This document shows, in pieces, positions 33,501 to 42,093 of a stretch of DNA of 64,000 bases. Numbering within the stretch: position 1 is the stretch's first letter; the number at the start of each line of letters is the position of its first letter. The position numbers were made by a program, and so were the translations under genes. The DNA comes from Sorex araneus (Eukaryota > Chordata > Mammalia > Eulipotyphla > Soricidae): NCBI RefSeq assembly GCF_027595985.1, contig NC_073304.1, positions 213,682,500-213,746,499 on the forward strand, in the 5' to 3' direction. A model generated the notes under the pieces. The model saw only the letters and a list, made by a program, of their open reading frames with translations, did not search any database and was not told the DNA's origin.

Positions 33501-35168
33501 CTGAGAACCACCCACTGGACCGCTCACTTCCAGGGGGTTCGGGAGAGGTGTGAGCTGCGGAGAAGAAGAAAGCAGCTCTCCTCACCCCCATACCGCCCGG
33601 CCTGCTCCTGGGGGCCTGCATCCTCACGGCGCCCCTGCACCGGGGCCTGCTTGTCTTTCTTTAGCCATGGGGACAGGGCCACTTTCAGGCTCACGGTGAC
33701 CTGCTCGGTTCTGATCCCGCATGCCTGTTTCTTTCCTTCCTCCGGAGCACTCGGACTGAGAGGATGGATCCAGGGGGCCGGAGAGCCTGGGAACCATTCC
33801 CCCCGCAGCAGAGAGCCTGGCTGAGGGAGCGGCGCCTGGACCTCTGTGCCAGCTGGATGCCAGGGTCACCTCATGTCTGGGCAAGGCAGACAAGGCCTGA
33901 GAACAGGAATTCCAAATACCTGGGAGCTCCTGATCTGGCCTCGGGCTGAGACAAGGGCAGGAGGTAGAACTAACCGCAGCAAAGAGCTCAAAGCCCTGGG
34001 GTCTTTTTGCTTGCAACTGTCACTTGAGCCTGTCACCATCCTGTGGAAGGGCTTGGTGGTCCCACAAGTGGGCCAAAATGAACTTCGAGCACCTGCTGTG
34101 CCAGGGGACCAGGCTGGGCGGCGTGACCACGGGCACACATGGCTTTCCTGGGAGCAGGCGGCTGGCCCAGGGCAGAGGAGCGGGTGGGCAGGTCCTGGGG
34201 AACAGGTGCCCCACTTGCTGGCAGCACCCCCCACTTCAGTGACACAGCTGTAACCTGAGTCAGGCTCTGTGTCAACATCACCGGGAGGCCCTGGGCATTC
34301 CCGCCAATCCCTGGCTGGCACCAAGGAGATAGTGCGCCGACAGTCAGGCCCGCACAATGCCCACTTCAGTCGCCAGTTGGCACAGCCTCGCGCCTGCTTC
34401 ACAGCCGCCCCCAGAACGCTGCAAGTGGGTGATCCTGGCCCAGGAATCTGGAGGAGGAGCGGGGAGGGGAGCTCCGAGGACGGGGAGAAGGGGCCTGCTT
34501 ACACCTCGGAGGTGCCCAGCTGGTGCCAGGTGGCCAGGCGGGGGCAGATTTGATCTTCAAGTGTCCTTGCCCACTGGGACAGCCCCAGACTGCTCCATAC
34601 TGGCCAGGAAACTCCTTCCCCAGTGGATTCCCTGTCCCCCACCACGGCATGGCTACCCCTCCCACCCTGCCTGTTACCCCCACCCCCGCCCCAATGCCCC
34701 CATGGGCCCCCTTCCTCTCTGGGCCGATTCTTGGGGTGGCCAGAGTAACCGTTAGGTGCCTGGATACTCTCCAGCGCCTCGGTAACACCCGTGCCCTCGC
34801 CCCCCTACTCTCCAAGACCTCTCACAACCCCAGGGAGGCACCCTGGACCCTCAGGCTCAGGGCCCCCCACTCGCAATGCACAGTCCCAGTTTCTTTCCCG
34901 GCCGGTCCCCACTCCCCGTTAACCCTTTCCTGCTCGGTACTCGGCCAAGCGACCCTCTCCTGTCCCTCAGGGCCTCCCCCTCTCGCCCGCCCCGCTCCTT
35001 CACGTCACCCAGCGCCCCCAGCACCCACCCCACCCCCGGCCCCTCCATACCGAAGTCCAGAAACTGCTTCATGGACAGCGGGGACGGGGAGAACTTGCTG
35101 AAGTGCTCGATGTACTTGGGCGCCCCGGCCAGGGACGCATTCTTAAGCAGCGCGCGGAGCCAGCGCAT
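20419..35168 (-). CDS. PDK2: PDK2, pyruvate dehydrogenase kinase 2, mitochondrial
   Basis: Coding complement of 35051-35168, 33242-33383, 26129-26200, 25636-25820, 24858-24947, 24619-24696, 22029-22105, 21844-21942, 21583-21690, 21072-21185 and 20419-20559. This makes 1,224 nt and 407 residues, the same length as human. Kinase of the mitochondrial matrix that phosphorylates the E1 alpha subunit of pyruvate dehydrogenase and so limits conversion of pyruvate to acetyl-CoA. It docks on the E2 lipoyl domain. Visible parts: N-terminal targeting region with few acidic residues; a helical regulatory domain (about 20-180); and a GHKL-type ATP-binding domain. That domain has the N box (E251, N255 in FELFKNAMRAT), G1 box DRGGG (290-294), G2 box GTGGTPLAGFGYG and a DW pair at 390-391. 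All key residues are present. The start matches the human N terminus and has G at -3. The gene is intact and highly conserved. Confidence 0.97.
20768..20925 (-). mobile_element. Diverged tRNA-derived SINE in PDK2 intron 10
   Basis: GGCACACCTGGCCGTGCTCA through ACTATCTCCCCGGCCCC, GC-drifted. Confidence 0.85.
21072..21185 (-). CDS. PDK2: PDK2 exon 10
   Basis: Starts [20 protein letters not shown] (end of G2 box) and ends AVIYLK; donor GTGAGG. Confidence 0.97.
21583..21690 (-). CDS. PDK2: PDK2 exon 9
   Basis: Starts [17 protein letters not shown] (G1 box, D290) and ends GTGGTPL (first half of the G2 box); donor GTGAGC. Confidence 0.97.
21844..21942 (-). CDS. PDK2: PDK2 exon 8
   Basis: Starts with the N-box asparagine N255 ([14 protein letters not shown]) and ends GEEDLSIK; donor GTACGT. 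Confidence 0.97.
22029..22105 (-). CDS. PDK2: PDK2 exon 7
   Basis: Encodes [20 protein letters not shown] and FELFK, including the N-box glutamate E251. Acceptor TTCCCCTCAG, donor GTGAGG. Confidence 0.97.
22180..22930. repeat. (ATCC)n array with 40-bp higher-order period in PDK2 intron 7
   Basis: Imperfect CCAT/CATT/CACC tetranucleotides for about 750 bp, purest at 22,836-22,900. The phrase CCATTCATTTATCC (or CCGTT variant) recurs at about 22346, 22386, 22426, 22466, 22508 and 22547, i.e. every 39-42 bp. Histidine/isoleucine/proline-rich open frames here are repeat artefacts. Confidence 0.92.
23286..24585. repeat. CA/CT minisatellite in PDK2 intron 6
   Basis: About 1.3 kb built from a phrase like CACACATGGATTCTCACACA followed by CAGCCTCTCTCTCAC, repeated more than 20 times with variable dinucleotide runs. 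Pure (CT)n occurs at 23,479-23,524 and 24,509-24,547, and (CA)n at 24,548-24,577, close to exon 6. A SINE interrupts it at 23,523-23,697. Confidence 0.9.
23523..23697 (-). mobile_element. tRNA-derived SINE inside the CA/CT minisatellite
   Basis: Antisense full-length copy, GGGTCACACCCAGTGATGCA through TTATCGCTCCGGCCCC, inserted at a (CT)n tract. Confidence 0.95.
24619..24696 (-). CDS. PDK2: PDK2 exon 6
   Basis: Encodes [20 protein letters not shown] through QEVN. Its donor faces about 2.5 kb of intron that is almost entirely simple repeat. Confidence 0.96.
24858..24947 (-). CDS. PDK2: PDK2 exon 5
   Basis: Encodes [20 protein letters not shown] through VSDVVK. Acceptor TTCTCTGCAG, donor GTAGGC. 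Confidence 0.96.
25012..25185 (-). mobile_element. Diverged tRNA-derived SINE in PDK2 intron 4
   Basis: GGAACACCCAGAGGTGCTTA through CTGACTCCCCAGCCCC. Confidence 0.85.
25539..25629. repeat. 13-bp minisatellite, 7 copies, abutting PDK2 exon 4 donor
   Basis: Seven head-to-tail 13-mers of consensus TGGCCGTGGGGAC with no length change. The array ends at 25629, directly after the GTGAGT donor hexamer (25635-25630 on the minus strand). Confidence 0.92.
25636..25820 (-). CDS. PDK2: PDK2 exon 4
   Basis: Encodes [20 protein letters not shown] through [10 protein letters not shown]. The donor GTGAGT is followed immediately by a 13-bp minisatellite. Confidence 0.97.
26129..26200 (-). CDS. PDK2: PDK2 exon 3
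   Basis: Encodes [18 protein letters not shown] and HRTLS. Intron 2 between this exon and exon 2 is about 7 kb and holds the tandem-module retroelement. Leu replaces the human Gln at the exon 3/4 junction. Confidence 0.96.
27640..28560 (+). mobile_element. Retroelement with two ~381-bp tandem modules
   Basis: Landmarks recur about 380 bp apart: CAGAGACCCA at 27,800 and 28,181, then CAGTTAATCT at about 27,840 and 28,221. The TGGTGCCCA-CCAAGCAGAGCC and CAAGATATAA blocks also recur. A related sequence lies on the minus strand at 37,310-37,995. The element continues into a LINE-1-like 3' end at 28,590. I do not recognise an ORF. Confidence 0.8.
28590..28850 (+). mobile_element. LINE-1-like retroelement 3' end
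   Basis: CTGTATTGCAAACTATAATG, then a purine-rich block, GGTGGGAAATGTACACTAGT and ATGACTGAAACTCAATTATG, ending ATATTCAATTAAA. The same family occurs at 13,855-14,258, and in antisense at 39,156-39,679. Confidence 0.75.
28853..29016 (-). mobile_element. tRNA-derived SINE nested in the retroelement tail
   Basis: Antisense copy flanked by TCAATTAAATTTTTTT on both sides (starting at 28,836 and 29,017), an insertion into the A/T-rich 3' end of the element above. Confidence 0.93.
29560..29880. repeat. TG-rich low-complexity stretch in PDK2 intron 2
   Basis: Interrupted GTGTGTGC and GCATGTG runs. No gene is evident in 29,150-31,180 apart from this and isolated GC-rich sequence. Confidence 0.7.
31190..31338 (-). 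mobile_element. Diverged tRNA-derived SINE in PDK2 intron 2
   Basis: GGGCCACACCTGGTGGTGCTC through GCCGCACTGGCCCC. Confidence 0.75.
32657..32835 (-). mobile_element. tRNA-derived SINE in PDK2 intron 2
   Basis: Antisense, well preserved, of the CATGCACTCAGG subfamily. Flanks CACCCTGTATCTATTG and CACCCTATATCTACTG look like an aged target duplication. Confidence 0.95.
33242..33383 (-). CDS. PDK2: PDK2 exon 2
   Basis: Encodes [20 protein letters not shown] through PSVQLVQS. Acceptor CTCCCGCAG, donor GTGAGC. Confidence 0.97.
33465..33489. repeat. Perfect 11-3-11 inverted repeat in PDK2 intron 1
   Basis: Arms GATCAGTAAAC and GTTTACTGATC are separated by GCT, about 80 bp upstream of exon 2. The right arm, with the base before it, contains TGTTTAC, a forkhead core. 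Confidence 0.9.
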
Positions 35169-35620
35169 GGCGGGCAAGGATCGGGGTTCGGGTCCCCGCG
35201 GGCAGCACTCGCACTCGGCTTGGCCCAGCCCGGCCCAGAGACGCGGTCCGGCCGCCTCCTTCCCTCCCCCCTGTCCCGGCGGCTCGCTCCAAGCGCGGGC
35301 CAATCGGCGCGGCGCGGCGCCCGGACGTCGCCAATGGCGGCTCACAAACAACTCCGGGCCAGCCAATAGCCGCGCACCCCGGCACGTGGCTTTCCGCTGG
35401 TCCCGCCCCCTTAACCCAGTGAGTGCCCCGGACCCGCTGTTGTTTTCCGAGGCCCCGCGCAGCGCCCGCCCGCTAACTGAGCCCGCTCCGCCCCCTTCTC
35501 CTGGGCCCTAACCCGGTTAACCCTTCCCTACCCCGAGCCCCGCTTCTGCTGCCCCGATCCCACGCGCACTCCTTCTGCCTCCCCGAATCGCGAAAGAAAC
35601 TGTCAGCTTCGGCTCAACCG
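35040..35620 (-). promoter_or_regulatory. PDK2: PDK2 CpG-island promoter
   Basis: CpG-rich and TATA-less. CCAAT boxes lie at 35300-35304, 35331-35335 and 35363-35367, about 130-200 bp upstream of the ATG (in ATTGG orientation relative to PDK2). An E-box CACGTG is at 35383-35388, and GC-box-like CCCGCCCCC or CCGCCCCC sequences lie at about 35,402 and 35,489. The start site is probably between 35,170 and 35,300, by inference. Confidence 0.75.
35051..35168 (-). CDS. PDK2: PDK2 exon 1
   Basis: Starts [20 protein letters not shown] and ends at QFLDF plus one base; donor GTATGG. Contains the mitochondrial targeting segment. A 5' UTR of unknown length lies to its right. Confidence 0.96.
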
Positions 35621-36010
35621 ACTCCTTTCGGCCCAAGTTCACGGTTCACCTGTGCTCACCTGTACCCGCCCCCTCCCTCAGGGCACCTGGAGTGCTTCCT
35701 GTCCCGAGGGCTGTAACTTACAGCCTGACCCTTTGCAACTTGATGATCTTGAGGCTGGCGTATCCTGACTCTGTAAATAAGGAAGGACAGTCCCTGGCAC
35801 CAAGATCCGAACGGTTCCGGAAAGATAGTTTACTTTTGCAGTCGAAACCCAGCCCCTCCACCTCCAGTGGCCAACCCCTAGGGGCTAGAGGTGGTGGAGG
35901 CAGCCCTGCTCACCGGTGCTACGGTTGAAACCCACTTTGCTATTTTCTAAATGTGACCCCCAAAAAGCAGGGAAGCTTCACCCTAAGCTTCGTTAGTTAA
36001 GAGTTGAGGA
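35621..36010. other. Intergenic, unannotated
   Basis: No exon or known repeat recognised between the PDK2 CpG island and the first SINE of the spacer. Confidence 0.5.
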
Positions 36011-36014
36011 AGGT

Positions 36015-36191
36015 GGGGCTGGAGCGATAGCACAGCGGGTAGGGTTGTTTGCCTTGTACGCAGCCGACCTGGGTTCAATTCCCAGCATCCCATATGATCC
36101 CCCAGCACTGCCAGGAGGAATTCCTGAGTGCATGAGCCAGGAGTAACCGCTGTGCAACGCCGGGTCTGACCCAAAAAAGAAAAAAAAAAGA
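36015..36191 (+). mobile_element. tRNA-derived SINE
   Basis: Sense, full length, of the GCATGAGCCAGG subfamily. Flanks GTTGAGGAAG and ATTGAGGAAG suggest a target duplication. Confidence 0.95.
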
Positions 36192-36552
36192 ATTGAGGAA
36201 GATGCTGTTTCATTTCGCTTGGGGTGGAGATGCTTCTTCCCTGGGAAGCCCCCTCCTGGTATGCAGGTCCCATCATCAGAACCAGGTGCAGAAAGCTTTC
36301 CCTCTTCCTGGTGCACGTTTCACAGCAAGCTGGAAGCAAATGCTACGCTTTGTGCTGGGAGCACGAAACTCAGAGCATATCAGGTCAGGGTCTTTTTTAT
36401 TTTGGGAGAGAGATGTGTAAGTTCAATAATTATGGCAGCATGTGAGCCCAACAAGGTGGTATGCAAGATTCACTGGAAGGCACTCAGTGCTGAATAAATA
36501 ACAACCAAGGAACCCGCCGGATACTGCTGCATGCAGTATTTCATTTAGTTAG

Positions 36553-36690
36553 TTTTTGAGCCACACTGTGGTAGTGCTCAGGGCTTCTGTGCTCTGGAAT
36601 TACTCCTGGAGGGGTTACAGGGTGTAGAGGATCAAACTTGGGTTGGCCATAAGGCAATTGCCCTGCCCACTGTACTAGCTCTCCGGCCCC
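36553..36690 (-). mobile_element. Diverged tRNA-derived SINE
   Basis: TTGAGCCACACTGTGGTAGT through CTAGCTCTCCGGCCCC, with an internal deletion. Confidence 0.8.
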
Positions 36691-36938
36691 TCATTATATA
36701 ATTTAATTCTCTGGTGTGCTGTATAAAGATACACCCATCTTATAATGAGGACACTGAGGATCAGGGATCATTCTCAACTGTAAACCTATTATGTCTCCTG
36801 CTCACAGCTTTTCAGTGGGTTGCTACTTTTTTTTTTTTAATGTAGGAGTACCGCTATTTATTCAGTCACTGATTAAGCTGTTTGAAGTAGGCAGGAACTC
36901 TGCATTACTTTTTTTAATTAAATTTTTTAAAAAATTAT

Positions 36939-37107
36939 GGGGCTGGAACGATAGCACAGCGGGTAGGGCGTTTGCCTTGCACGCAGCCGACCCGGATTCA
37001 ATTCCCAGCATCCCATATGGTCCCCCAAGCACGGCCAGGAGTAATTCCTGAGTTCAAAGTCAGGAGTAACCCCTGAGCATCGCTGGGTGTGACCCAAAAA
37101 GAAAAAA
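36939..37107 (+). mobile_element. tRNA-derived SINE
   Basis: Sense, full length, GGGGCTGGAACGATAGCACA head and GACCCAAAAAG end. Confidence 0.95.
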
Positions 37108-37114
37108 ATTTTTT

Positions 37115-37995
37115 TTTAAATTTTCCTAAAGTTAATAATTATTTACATTCAGTATTTCAACACAAATCCCACCACCATTGCACCTTCTCACCACCACTAC
37201 TTTGAATCTTCCCACCACCACCCCAACCTGCCCCTAAGATAGATGCTAAATAATATATTTTGTACTGCTTGCCGTGAATAGTATGAGGAGTCACGCGGCC
37301 ACATAGGTGGCCGCATGATCCTAAAATACTAAAATTTTTAAATATTTGGGGTCCGGAGGCATCTCTGTGACATGCTGCTCTCTTCGGAGATTCATTTGTA
37401 AGACTGAATTGTGGTGGTTAATGTGCTTACATGGTGCCCAGAGGCAGTTTTTGGGTGTGACTGCCAGGAAACCGGGAGGCAGGGAGATGGGGGGAGGTTG
37501 CCCATCCCGACTGTGCAGCCTGGAGTTTTCAGTCACTGGTCCTGCATACCTGGGTTTTTTTTAGCAGATTCATTCTCATGTGTGGACCTCAGGATGAGCC
37601 TGTGAAGGTCGGCCGTGAGTATGGCTGCGATTGGGTTCTGGAGGTTTGTGGCTGCCGGGGTTCATTGGGGACAGTCGAAGAGACACACCTGCCCTCTGCG
37701 AAGTGCCCCTGTGAAATCAGCCTGGGGCAGGGGTGAGGAGACATCTCTGCGGCATGCTGCTCTCCTGAGATTCTTTTGCAAGTCTCTGAATCATGGCTAT
37801 TATTAATGTGCTTAAATTGCCTGCTTTTGATCTCTTTCGAGATTTATTTATGTGTCTCTGAAGCAAGGATGACAGATAAGCTTGTATAGCTGAGCCATAG
37901 GTGGTTTGTGGATGTGACTCCCACATACCTAACTTTAGGCCGTTTAATTTCTCGGAAAACCTGGCCCCAAGTTGTTGTGGTCCGGCCAGAGGCAC
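37115..37995 (-). mobile_element. Second copy of the ~381-bp-module retroelement, with 3' end
   Basis: Read on the minus strand, 37,995-37,810 matches 27,660-27,850 by eye, for example GTTTTCCGAGAAATTAAACG against GTTTACCAAGAAATTAAATG. CATCTCTG-CATGCTGCTCTC occurs at 37,360 and 37,742, a 382-bp period as in the other copy. The element ends at 37,310-37,115 with a G-rich segment and a hairpin (37,295-37,314). Confidence 0.75.
37295..37314. repeat. 8-4-8 perfect hairpin GCGGCCAC/GTGGCCGC
   Basis: Arms GCGGCCAC and GTGGCCGC around ATAG, near the 3' end of the minus-strand retroelement. Confidence 0.9.
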
Positions 37996-38159
37996 AGAGG
38001 CAAGTTTTGGATATCAGGAATCCTGAAGGCCCGCTCCATCATGCTGCTGATGCACTTGCCCCGCAGGTACAGGTTGACCTGCTGGGTGGCACCATACCCC
38101 CAGGGTGCTACTTATTTTTGTACTGGAGAGGGCGTGCTTGAGATAAAACAAGGGCCCTG

Positions 38160-38290
38160 CAGTGCAATAAACCCACCAGCACAGCCACCAAGAGTGCTCG
38201 GGCCACTAAGTGCTCAGGGGACCGCATGGCACCAGGGACTGAATCCGGTCCAGGTCCTGTGGGGACAAAGCCTACCCCAGACCCCTAATT
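38160..38290 (-). mobile_element. Possible eroded SINE
   Basis: GTGCTCAGGGGACCGCATGG and GGGACTGAATCCGGTCC resemble an antisense copy; both ends are unclear. Confidence 0.45.
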
Positions 38291-38399
38291 TTCCCTGACC
38301 CCATTCACTTCTTACTGGAGACATTCCAGTTCTTCTCCCCTCTGCTTTGGCGTCACTCTCCAGCCGTGTCGCCCCATAACCCTCTGCTCAACACCCACC

Positions 38400-38690
38400 A
38401 AGCTTGCCCACTGCCTAATGTCAACCTTCTACCTCCAGGTATTTGCAAATCATCTCCTCTATCTGGGCCATTCTTTCTTCTCACCTTTATCTACTGGCCC
38501 CCCAGGTCTCAGCTGCCTTGTCATTCCTTCCCCTGGAGCCTTCTCTGACCTTTCCCAACTGGGTTATGGGCTCCCTGCAATAGCTCCCCCAACCTCTGAC
38601 TCAGCTTCCTGCCCTCCTCCCCCCACTAGACTATAGGCTTCCTGAAGGTCAGGCCATGTCCATCCTACTCATTGCTCTCCTATGCCAAGG
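38400..38690 (+). mobile_element. Probable LINE-2 3' fragment
   Basis: The block CACTAGACTATAGGCTTCCT followed by GAAGGTCAGGCCATGTCC is characteristic of the conserved L2 3' region (usually ACTAGACTGTAAGCTCC then GAGGGCAGG). CCTTCTCTGACC upstream also fits. Confidence 0.6.
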
Positions 38691-38879
38691 CATCTTGTGG
38701 CTCTGAGAAGGGAGAAGAGAATGCACAGAGCAGAAGAGGTGGGTATTTTGGCAGTGTGCCATAGAAGGATCAGGACCGAACATTTCATCAGGAGAGCAAG
38801 TGAGACAAGAGTTGGTGTAAGGAACACAGGTTTATTCAAGTACTGGCATTTATTGTTCCCTCCCCCACCCCCAAATCAT

Positions 38880-39155
38880 CTTACTCTCTGGCTGGAGATT
38901 GGGGATGATGTCAGGGACAGTGGTTGGGAGGAGGGACCCAATCCTGTGACTGTCATGCTGGGGGCAGTGATGATGGTAATGATGGCTGCCTCGGGTAAAG
39001 GCTTTGAAATAACAAATTCAGCCTCCACGGGCCTCCTGTGATAGCCTCCAGACACTCTGTCCCGAGTGCCTGGTGTTTGTTCTCTCCTGTTCTTGCCCCG
39101 CCATGACTGACTCCTGCTTTCACATTAAGAACTCTTACATGGAAAATACTCCTTT
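38880..39155 (+). repeat. Direct repeat copy 1, left half (split by LINE-1)
   Basis: Landmarks GGTAAAGGCTTTGAAATAA, TTGTTCTCTCCTGTTCTTG, GACTCCTGCTTTCACA and AATACTCCTTT match, in the same order and orientation, those at 44,840-45,080. It resumes after the LINE-1 insertion at 39,680. Confidence 0.85.
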
Positions 39156-39280
39156 TTAAAAAATTTATTGAAACAGCATGAGATAGATCATTACAAAATT
39201 GTTCATGATTGCATTTCAGTCATACAATGTTCCAACACATCCCCCACCAGTGTAATTTCCCAGCACAATTAGGACAGGCA

Positions 39281-39349
<69 letters not shown>

Positions 39350-39679
39350 ACTTTAGGCATTATGGTTTGCAATACAGATGCTGAAAGTCACCATCTATAT
39401 CCCTTTACCTGCTTTCAACACTCAGTTCTTGTCCAGAGTGATCATTTCCAACTAGTATTGTGATAATGGACCCTCCTCTGTCTTAACTACCCTCCATCTC
39501 CCGCACCATTGACCAACCATTGACCAGTCCTCCTGCCCATTTCCCCTGGCCTTGGACATTAGTTTCATACTGTTTTTTTTTTCAGTCCCACAAATGAATG
39601 CAGTTCATTCTATATCTGTTCCTTTCCTTCGGACTCACTTCACTCTGCATGATACTCTCCAAGTTATTTATAAGCAAAT
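39156..39679 (-). mobile_element. 5'-truncated LINE-1 insertion with target duplication
   Basis: Antisense element: the left end is the complement of its A-tail. The right part, read on the minus strand, contains GAGAGTATCATGCAGAGTGA, a segment typical of LINE-1 3' regions in laurasiatherian mammals. GAAAATACTCCTTT (39142-39155) and GAAAATGCTCCTTT (39680-39693) flank it as a 14-bp duplication with one mismatch. Confidence 0.88.
39289..39345. repeat. (CT)n microsatellite inside the LINE-1
   Basis: About 28 CT units. Confidence 0.95.
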
Positions 39680-39830
39680 GAAAATGCTCCTTTAACTACG
39701 AAACAGACCAGGCAAAGGCCAAGGGTGGTGAGGGGTTGTAAGAAGCGTCTATGCAGAGAACAGAGGATGAAGCTCTAATGGGTGACTCCAGCTCTCTGCT
39801 GCCAGGACCCCCTTAGCTTCACGTGTGAGT
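39680..39830 (+). repeat. Direct repeat copy 1, right half
   Basis: CTCCTTTAACTACGAAACAG and ACCAGGCAAAGGCC match 45,066-45,100 (CTCCTTTAACTAAGAAACAG, ACCAGGGAAAGGCC). Confidence 0.85.
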
Positions 39831-40185
39831 TGGAGGTCGTGGCTAGTCTGTTTCCTGCTGAGTTGGGGTGATGTGGGGATTTGGAATGAAAAAGGTTCAT
39901 GTGATAAGAGGAGTGATTCTTGGTTCCAAGAATTAGTCAGAACCCTTCAAGCCCGTGTTCTCCCTGAAACATGTACCTCGCTTGCTTATCTCGATGTTTC
40001 TTTGCTTGTCTGTTTCCACTCTAGAGAAGCCTGTGTTCGCTCTTGAACTTGTACTTCTCCATCCCTCTCCCCTCACATCTTTCTAGAACAGATTCAATAA
40101 AAGTTTCTTTCTTAAAAACAAAACAACCCCCCAAACCAGAACTTTGGTAAATGAGGAGTGCCCCTAATAAGATAAGCAGGTCCAA

Positions 40186-40354
40186 CTTTTTGTTTTGGGT
40201 CACTCCCAGCAGTGCTCAGGGCTTACTCCTGGCTCTGAATTGAGGAATTACTTCTGGTGATGCTCAGGGAACCAAATGGGATGTTGAAGCTCGACCCTGG
40301 ATTTGACCACATATCAGGCAAGCGCCCTACCGGCTGTACTACCAAACCGGCCCA
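40186..40354 (-). mobile_element. Diverged tRNA-derived SINE
   Basis: GGGTCACTCCCAGCAGTGCT through CTACCAAACCGGCCC. Confidence 0.85.
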
Positions 40355-40462
40355 GAAGTCATTATTCATCAGTACTTAATGATCCATTAAACCAAAGTGA
40401 AAAGTTAAAAACAATATAAAAATTTCCATGGTTGTAAATATAATTTGGTTTATGTAAAATCA

Positions 40463-40725
40463 GGGCTGGAGCAGGGAGGGCATTTGCCTTGCATGCAGCT
40501 GACTCAGGTTCGATTTTTCCGCCCCTCTCGGAGAGCCCGGCAAGCTACTGAGAGTATCCCGCCCGCAGGGCAGAGCCTGGCAAGCTACCTGTGGTGTATT
40601 TGATATGCCGAATACAGTAACAACAAGTCTACAACTGAGATGTTACTGGTGCCCACTTGAACAAATCGATGAGCAACAGGATGACAGTGACAGTGCAGTG
40701 ATACAGTGATATAAAATAAAAACTA
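40463..40725 (+). mobile_element. Composite SINE with second module and TGACAGTG tail
   Basis: Shares the tRNA-like head (GGGCTGGAGC to CAGGTTCGATT). It then continues with GAGAGCCCGGCAAGCTACTG, AACAGTAACAACAAGTCT-type sequence and ATCGATGAGCAACAGGATGA, ending in TGACAGTGACAGTGCAGTGA. Confidence 0.85.
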
Positions 40726-40753
40726 GACAATTAAAAAAAAATACTAGATTTGC

Positions 40754-40918
40754 TGGGACCAGAGACAGTACTGTGGGCAAGGTGGCTTGCCTTGCATGCA
40801 GCCAACTTGATTTAATCCCCGGTTCCGATTATGGTCCCCAGAGCCCTGCCAGGAGTGATCCCTGAGTGCAGAGCCTGAGTATTTCCAGGTGTAGCTGCCC
40901 CCAAAACAAACAAACAAA
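40754..40918 (+). mobile_element. Diverged tRNA-derived SINE
   Basis: GCTGGGACCAGAGACAGTAC head, GCCAGGAGTGATCCCTGAGT body and AACAAACAAAC tail. Confidence 0.8.
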
Positions 40919-41175
40919 ATCCCTAGATTTACTAAAGCCTATAAAATTATTTTGATAATATACAATATCTTGGTTTTCTAGGTAAACTACTCAATTTATA
41001 ATATATTATTGAAATTTTTTCACAACCCTAATAGATTTGTGTTTTAGTAAATGAAAGGGATCAGTGGTTTAGAAGAACTCTATGGATATTAAAAATGCCA
41101 TTTTAAACCGCTTTTAACAATTTATTCAATTTCATTCCATTTGACCACACATTTCTTTTCCTAAGAAGTTTTTCC

Positions 41176-41361
41176 GGGGGCCGGAGCGATAGCACAGCGG
41201 GTAGGGCATTTGCCTTGCACGCGGCCGACCCGGGTTCGATCCCCGGCATCCCATATGGTCCCCCAAGCACTACCAGGAGTAATTTCTGAGTGCAAAGCCA
41301 GGAGTAACCCCTGAGCATCGCTGGGTGTGACCCAAAAAGCAAAAAATAAATAAATAAATAA
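41176..41361 (+). mobile_element. tRNA-derived SINE, GGCCGGAGC subfamily
   Basis: Very well preserved, with A box TAGCACAGCGGG, B box GGTTCGATCCC and an AAATAAATAAATAA tail. Shares diagnostic bases with 52,170-52,347. Confidence 0.97.
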
Positions 41362-41433
41362 TCAAATGGTTCCTCTTTGCCTTTTCCTCAACCCCCTTTT
41401 CCCCTTTAAAAAAAAAAAAAGAAGTTTTTCCTT

Positions 41434-41590
41434 TTTGTTTTGTTTTGTTTTGTTTTGGGGCCATTCTGGCAGTGCTCCGGGTTTACTTCTGGCTGTATGC
41501 TTAGGAGGCCATATGGGATGCCGGAGATCAAACCTGGGTTGGCCACGTGCAAGGCAAGCACTTTACATGCTGTACTATCTCTCCAGCCTC
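41434..41590 (-). mobile_element. Diverged tRNA-derived SINE
   Basis: (TTTTG)n start, GGGGCCATTCTGGCAGTGCT, CTATCTCTCCAGCCTC end. Confidence 0.85.
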
Positions 41591-41604
41591 TTAAGTTTCC
41601 TTTC

Positions 41605-41783
41605 TCTTTTTTTTTTCTGCTTTTTGGGTCACACCGGCAATGCACAGGGGTTACCTCCTGGCTTTGCACTCAGGAATTACTCTTGATGGTGCTCAGGGGA
41701 CCATATGGGATACTGGGAGTCGAACCCGGGTCGGCCGTGTGCAACGCAAACGCCCTACCCTCTGTGCTGTTGCTCCAGCCCCA
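41605..41783 (-). mobile_element. tRNA-derived SINE
   Basis: CTGCTTTTTGGGTCACACCG through CTGTTGCTCCAGCCCC; well preserved. Confidence 0.95.
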
Positions 41784-41904
41784 AGATTCCTTTCTTAATT
41801 ATTAATTCTAAGGTTCCTGCACATATATATTTATATCCCTATATTCTGTATAACTTTTCATCATCCCATCTCATAAACTGCCAGTTTTTTTCAACAATTT
41901 ATAG

Positions 41905-42015
41905 TTGTTGTTTGGGTCACAGTTATCTATTCTCAGAGCTTACACCTGACTCTGTGCTCTGAGATCTCTCCTGGCAAGGCTCAGGGAACTGTATGTGTAG
42001 TTGAGTGTGGCCTAA
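41905..42015 (-). mobile_element. SINE fragment
   Basis: TTGGGTCACAG-TATCTATTCTCAGAGCTTACACCTGACTCTGTGCTC; the head half is missing. Confidence 0.65.
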
Positions 42016-42093
42016 GAACCACTCCCCACAAAAGAAATCCCCCCAAAAGGCCCAGATATTCAATGAACCTTCATCATTAAAAAATGTAGTCAA

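Noticed and set aside
35508-35535. Telomere-like CCCTAACCCGGTTAACCC next to the PDK2 CpG island
   Set aside because: A single short stretch with a GGTTAACC palindrome and no tandem TTAGGG. Chance is sufficient.
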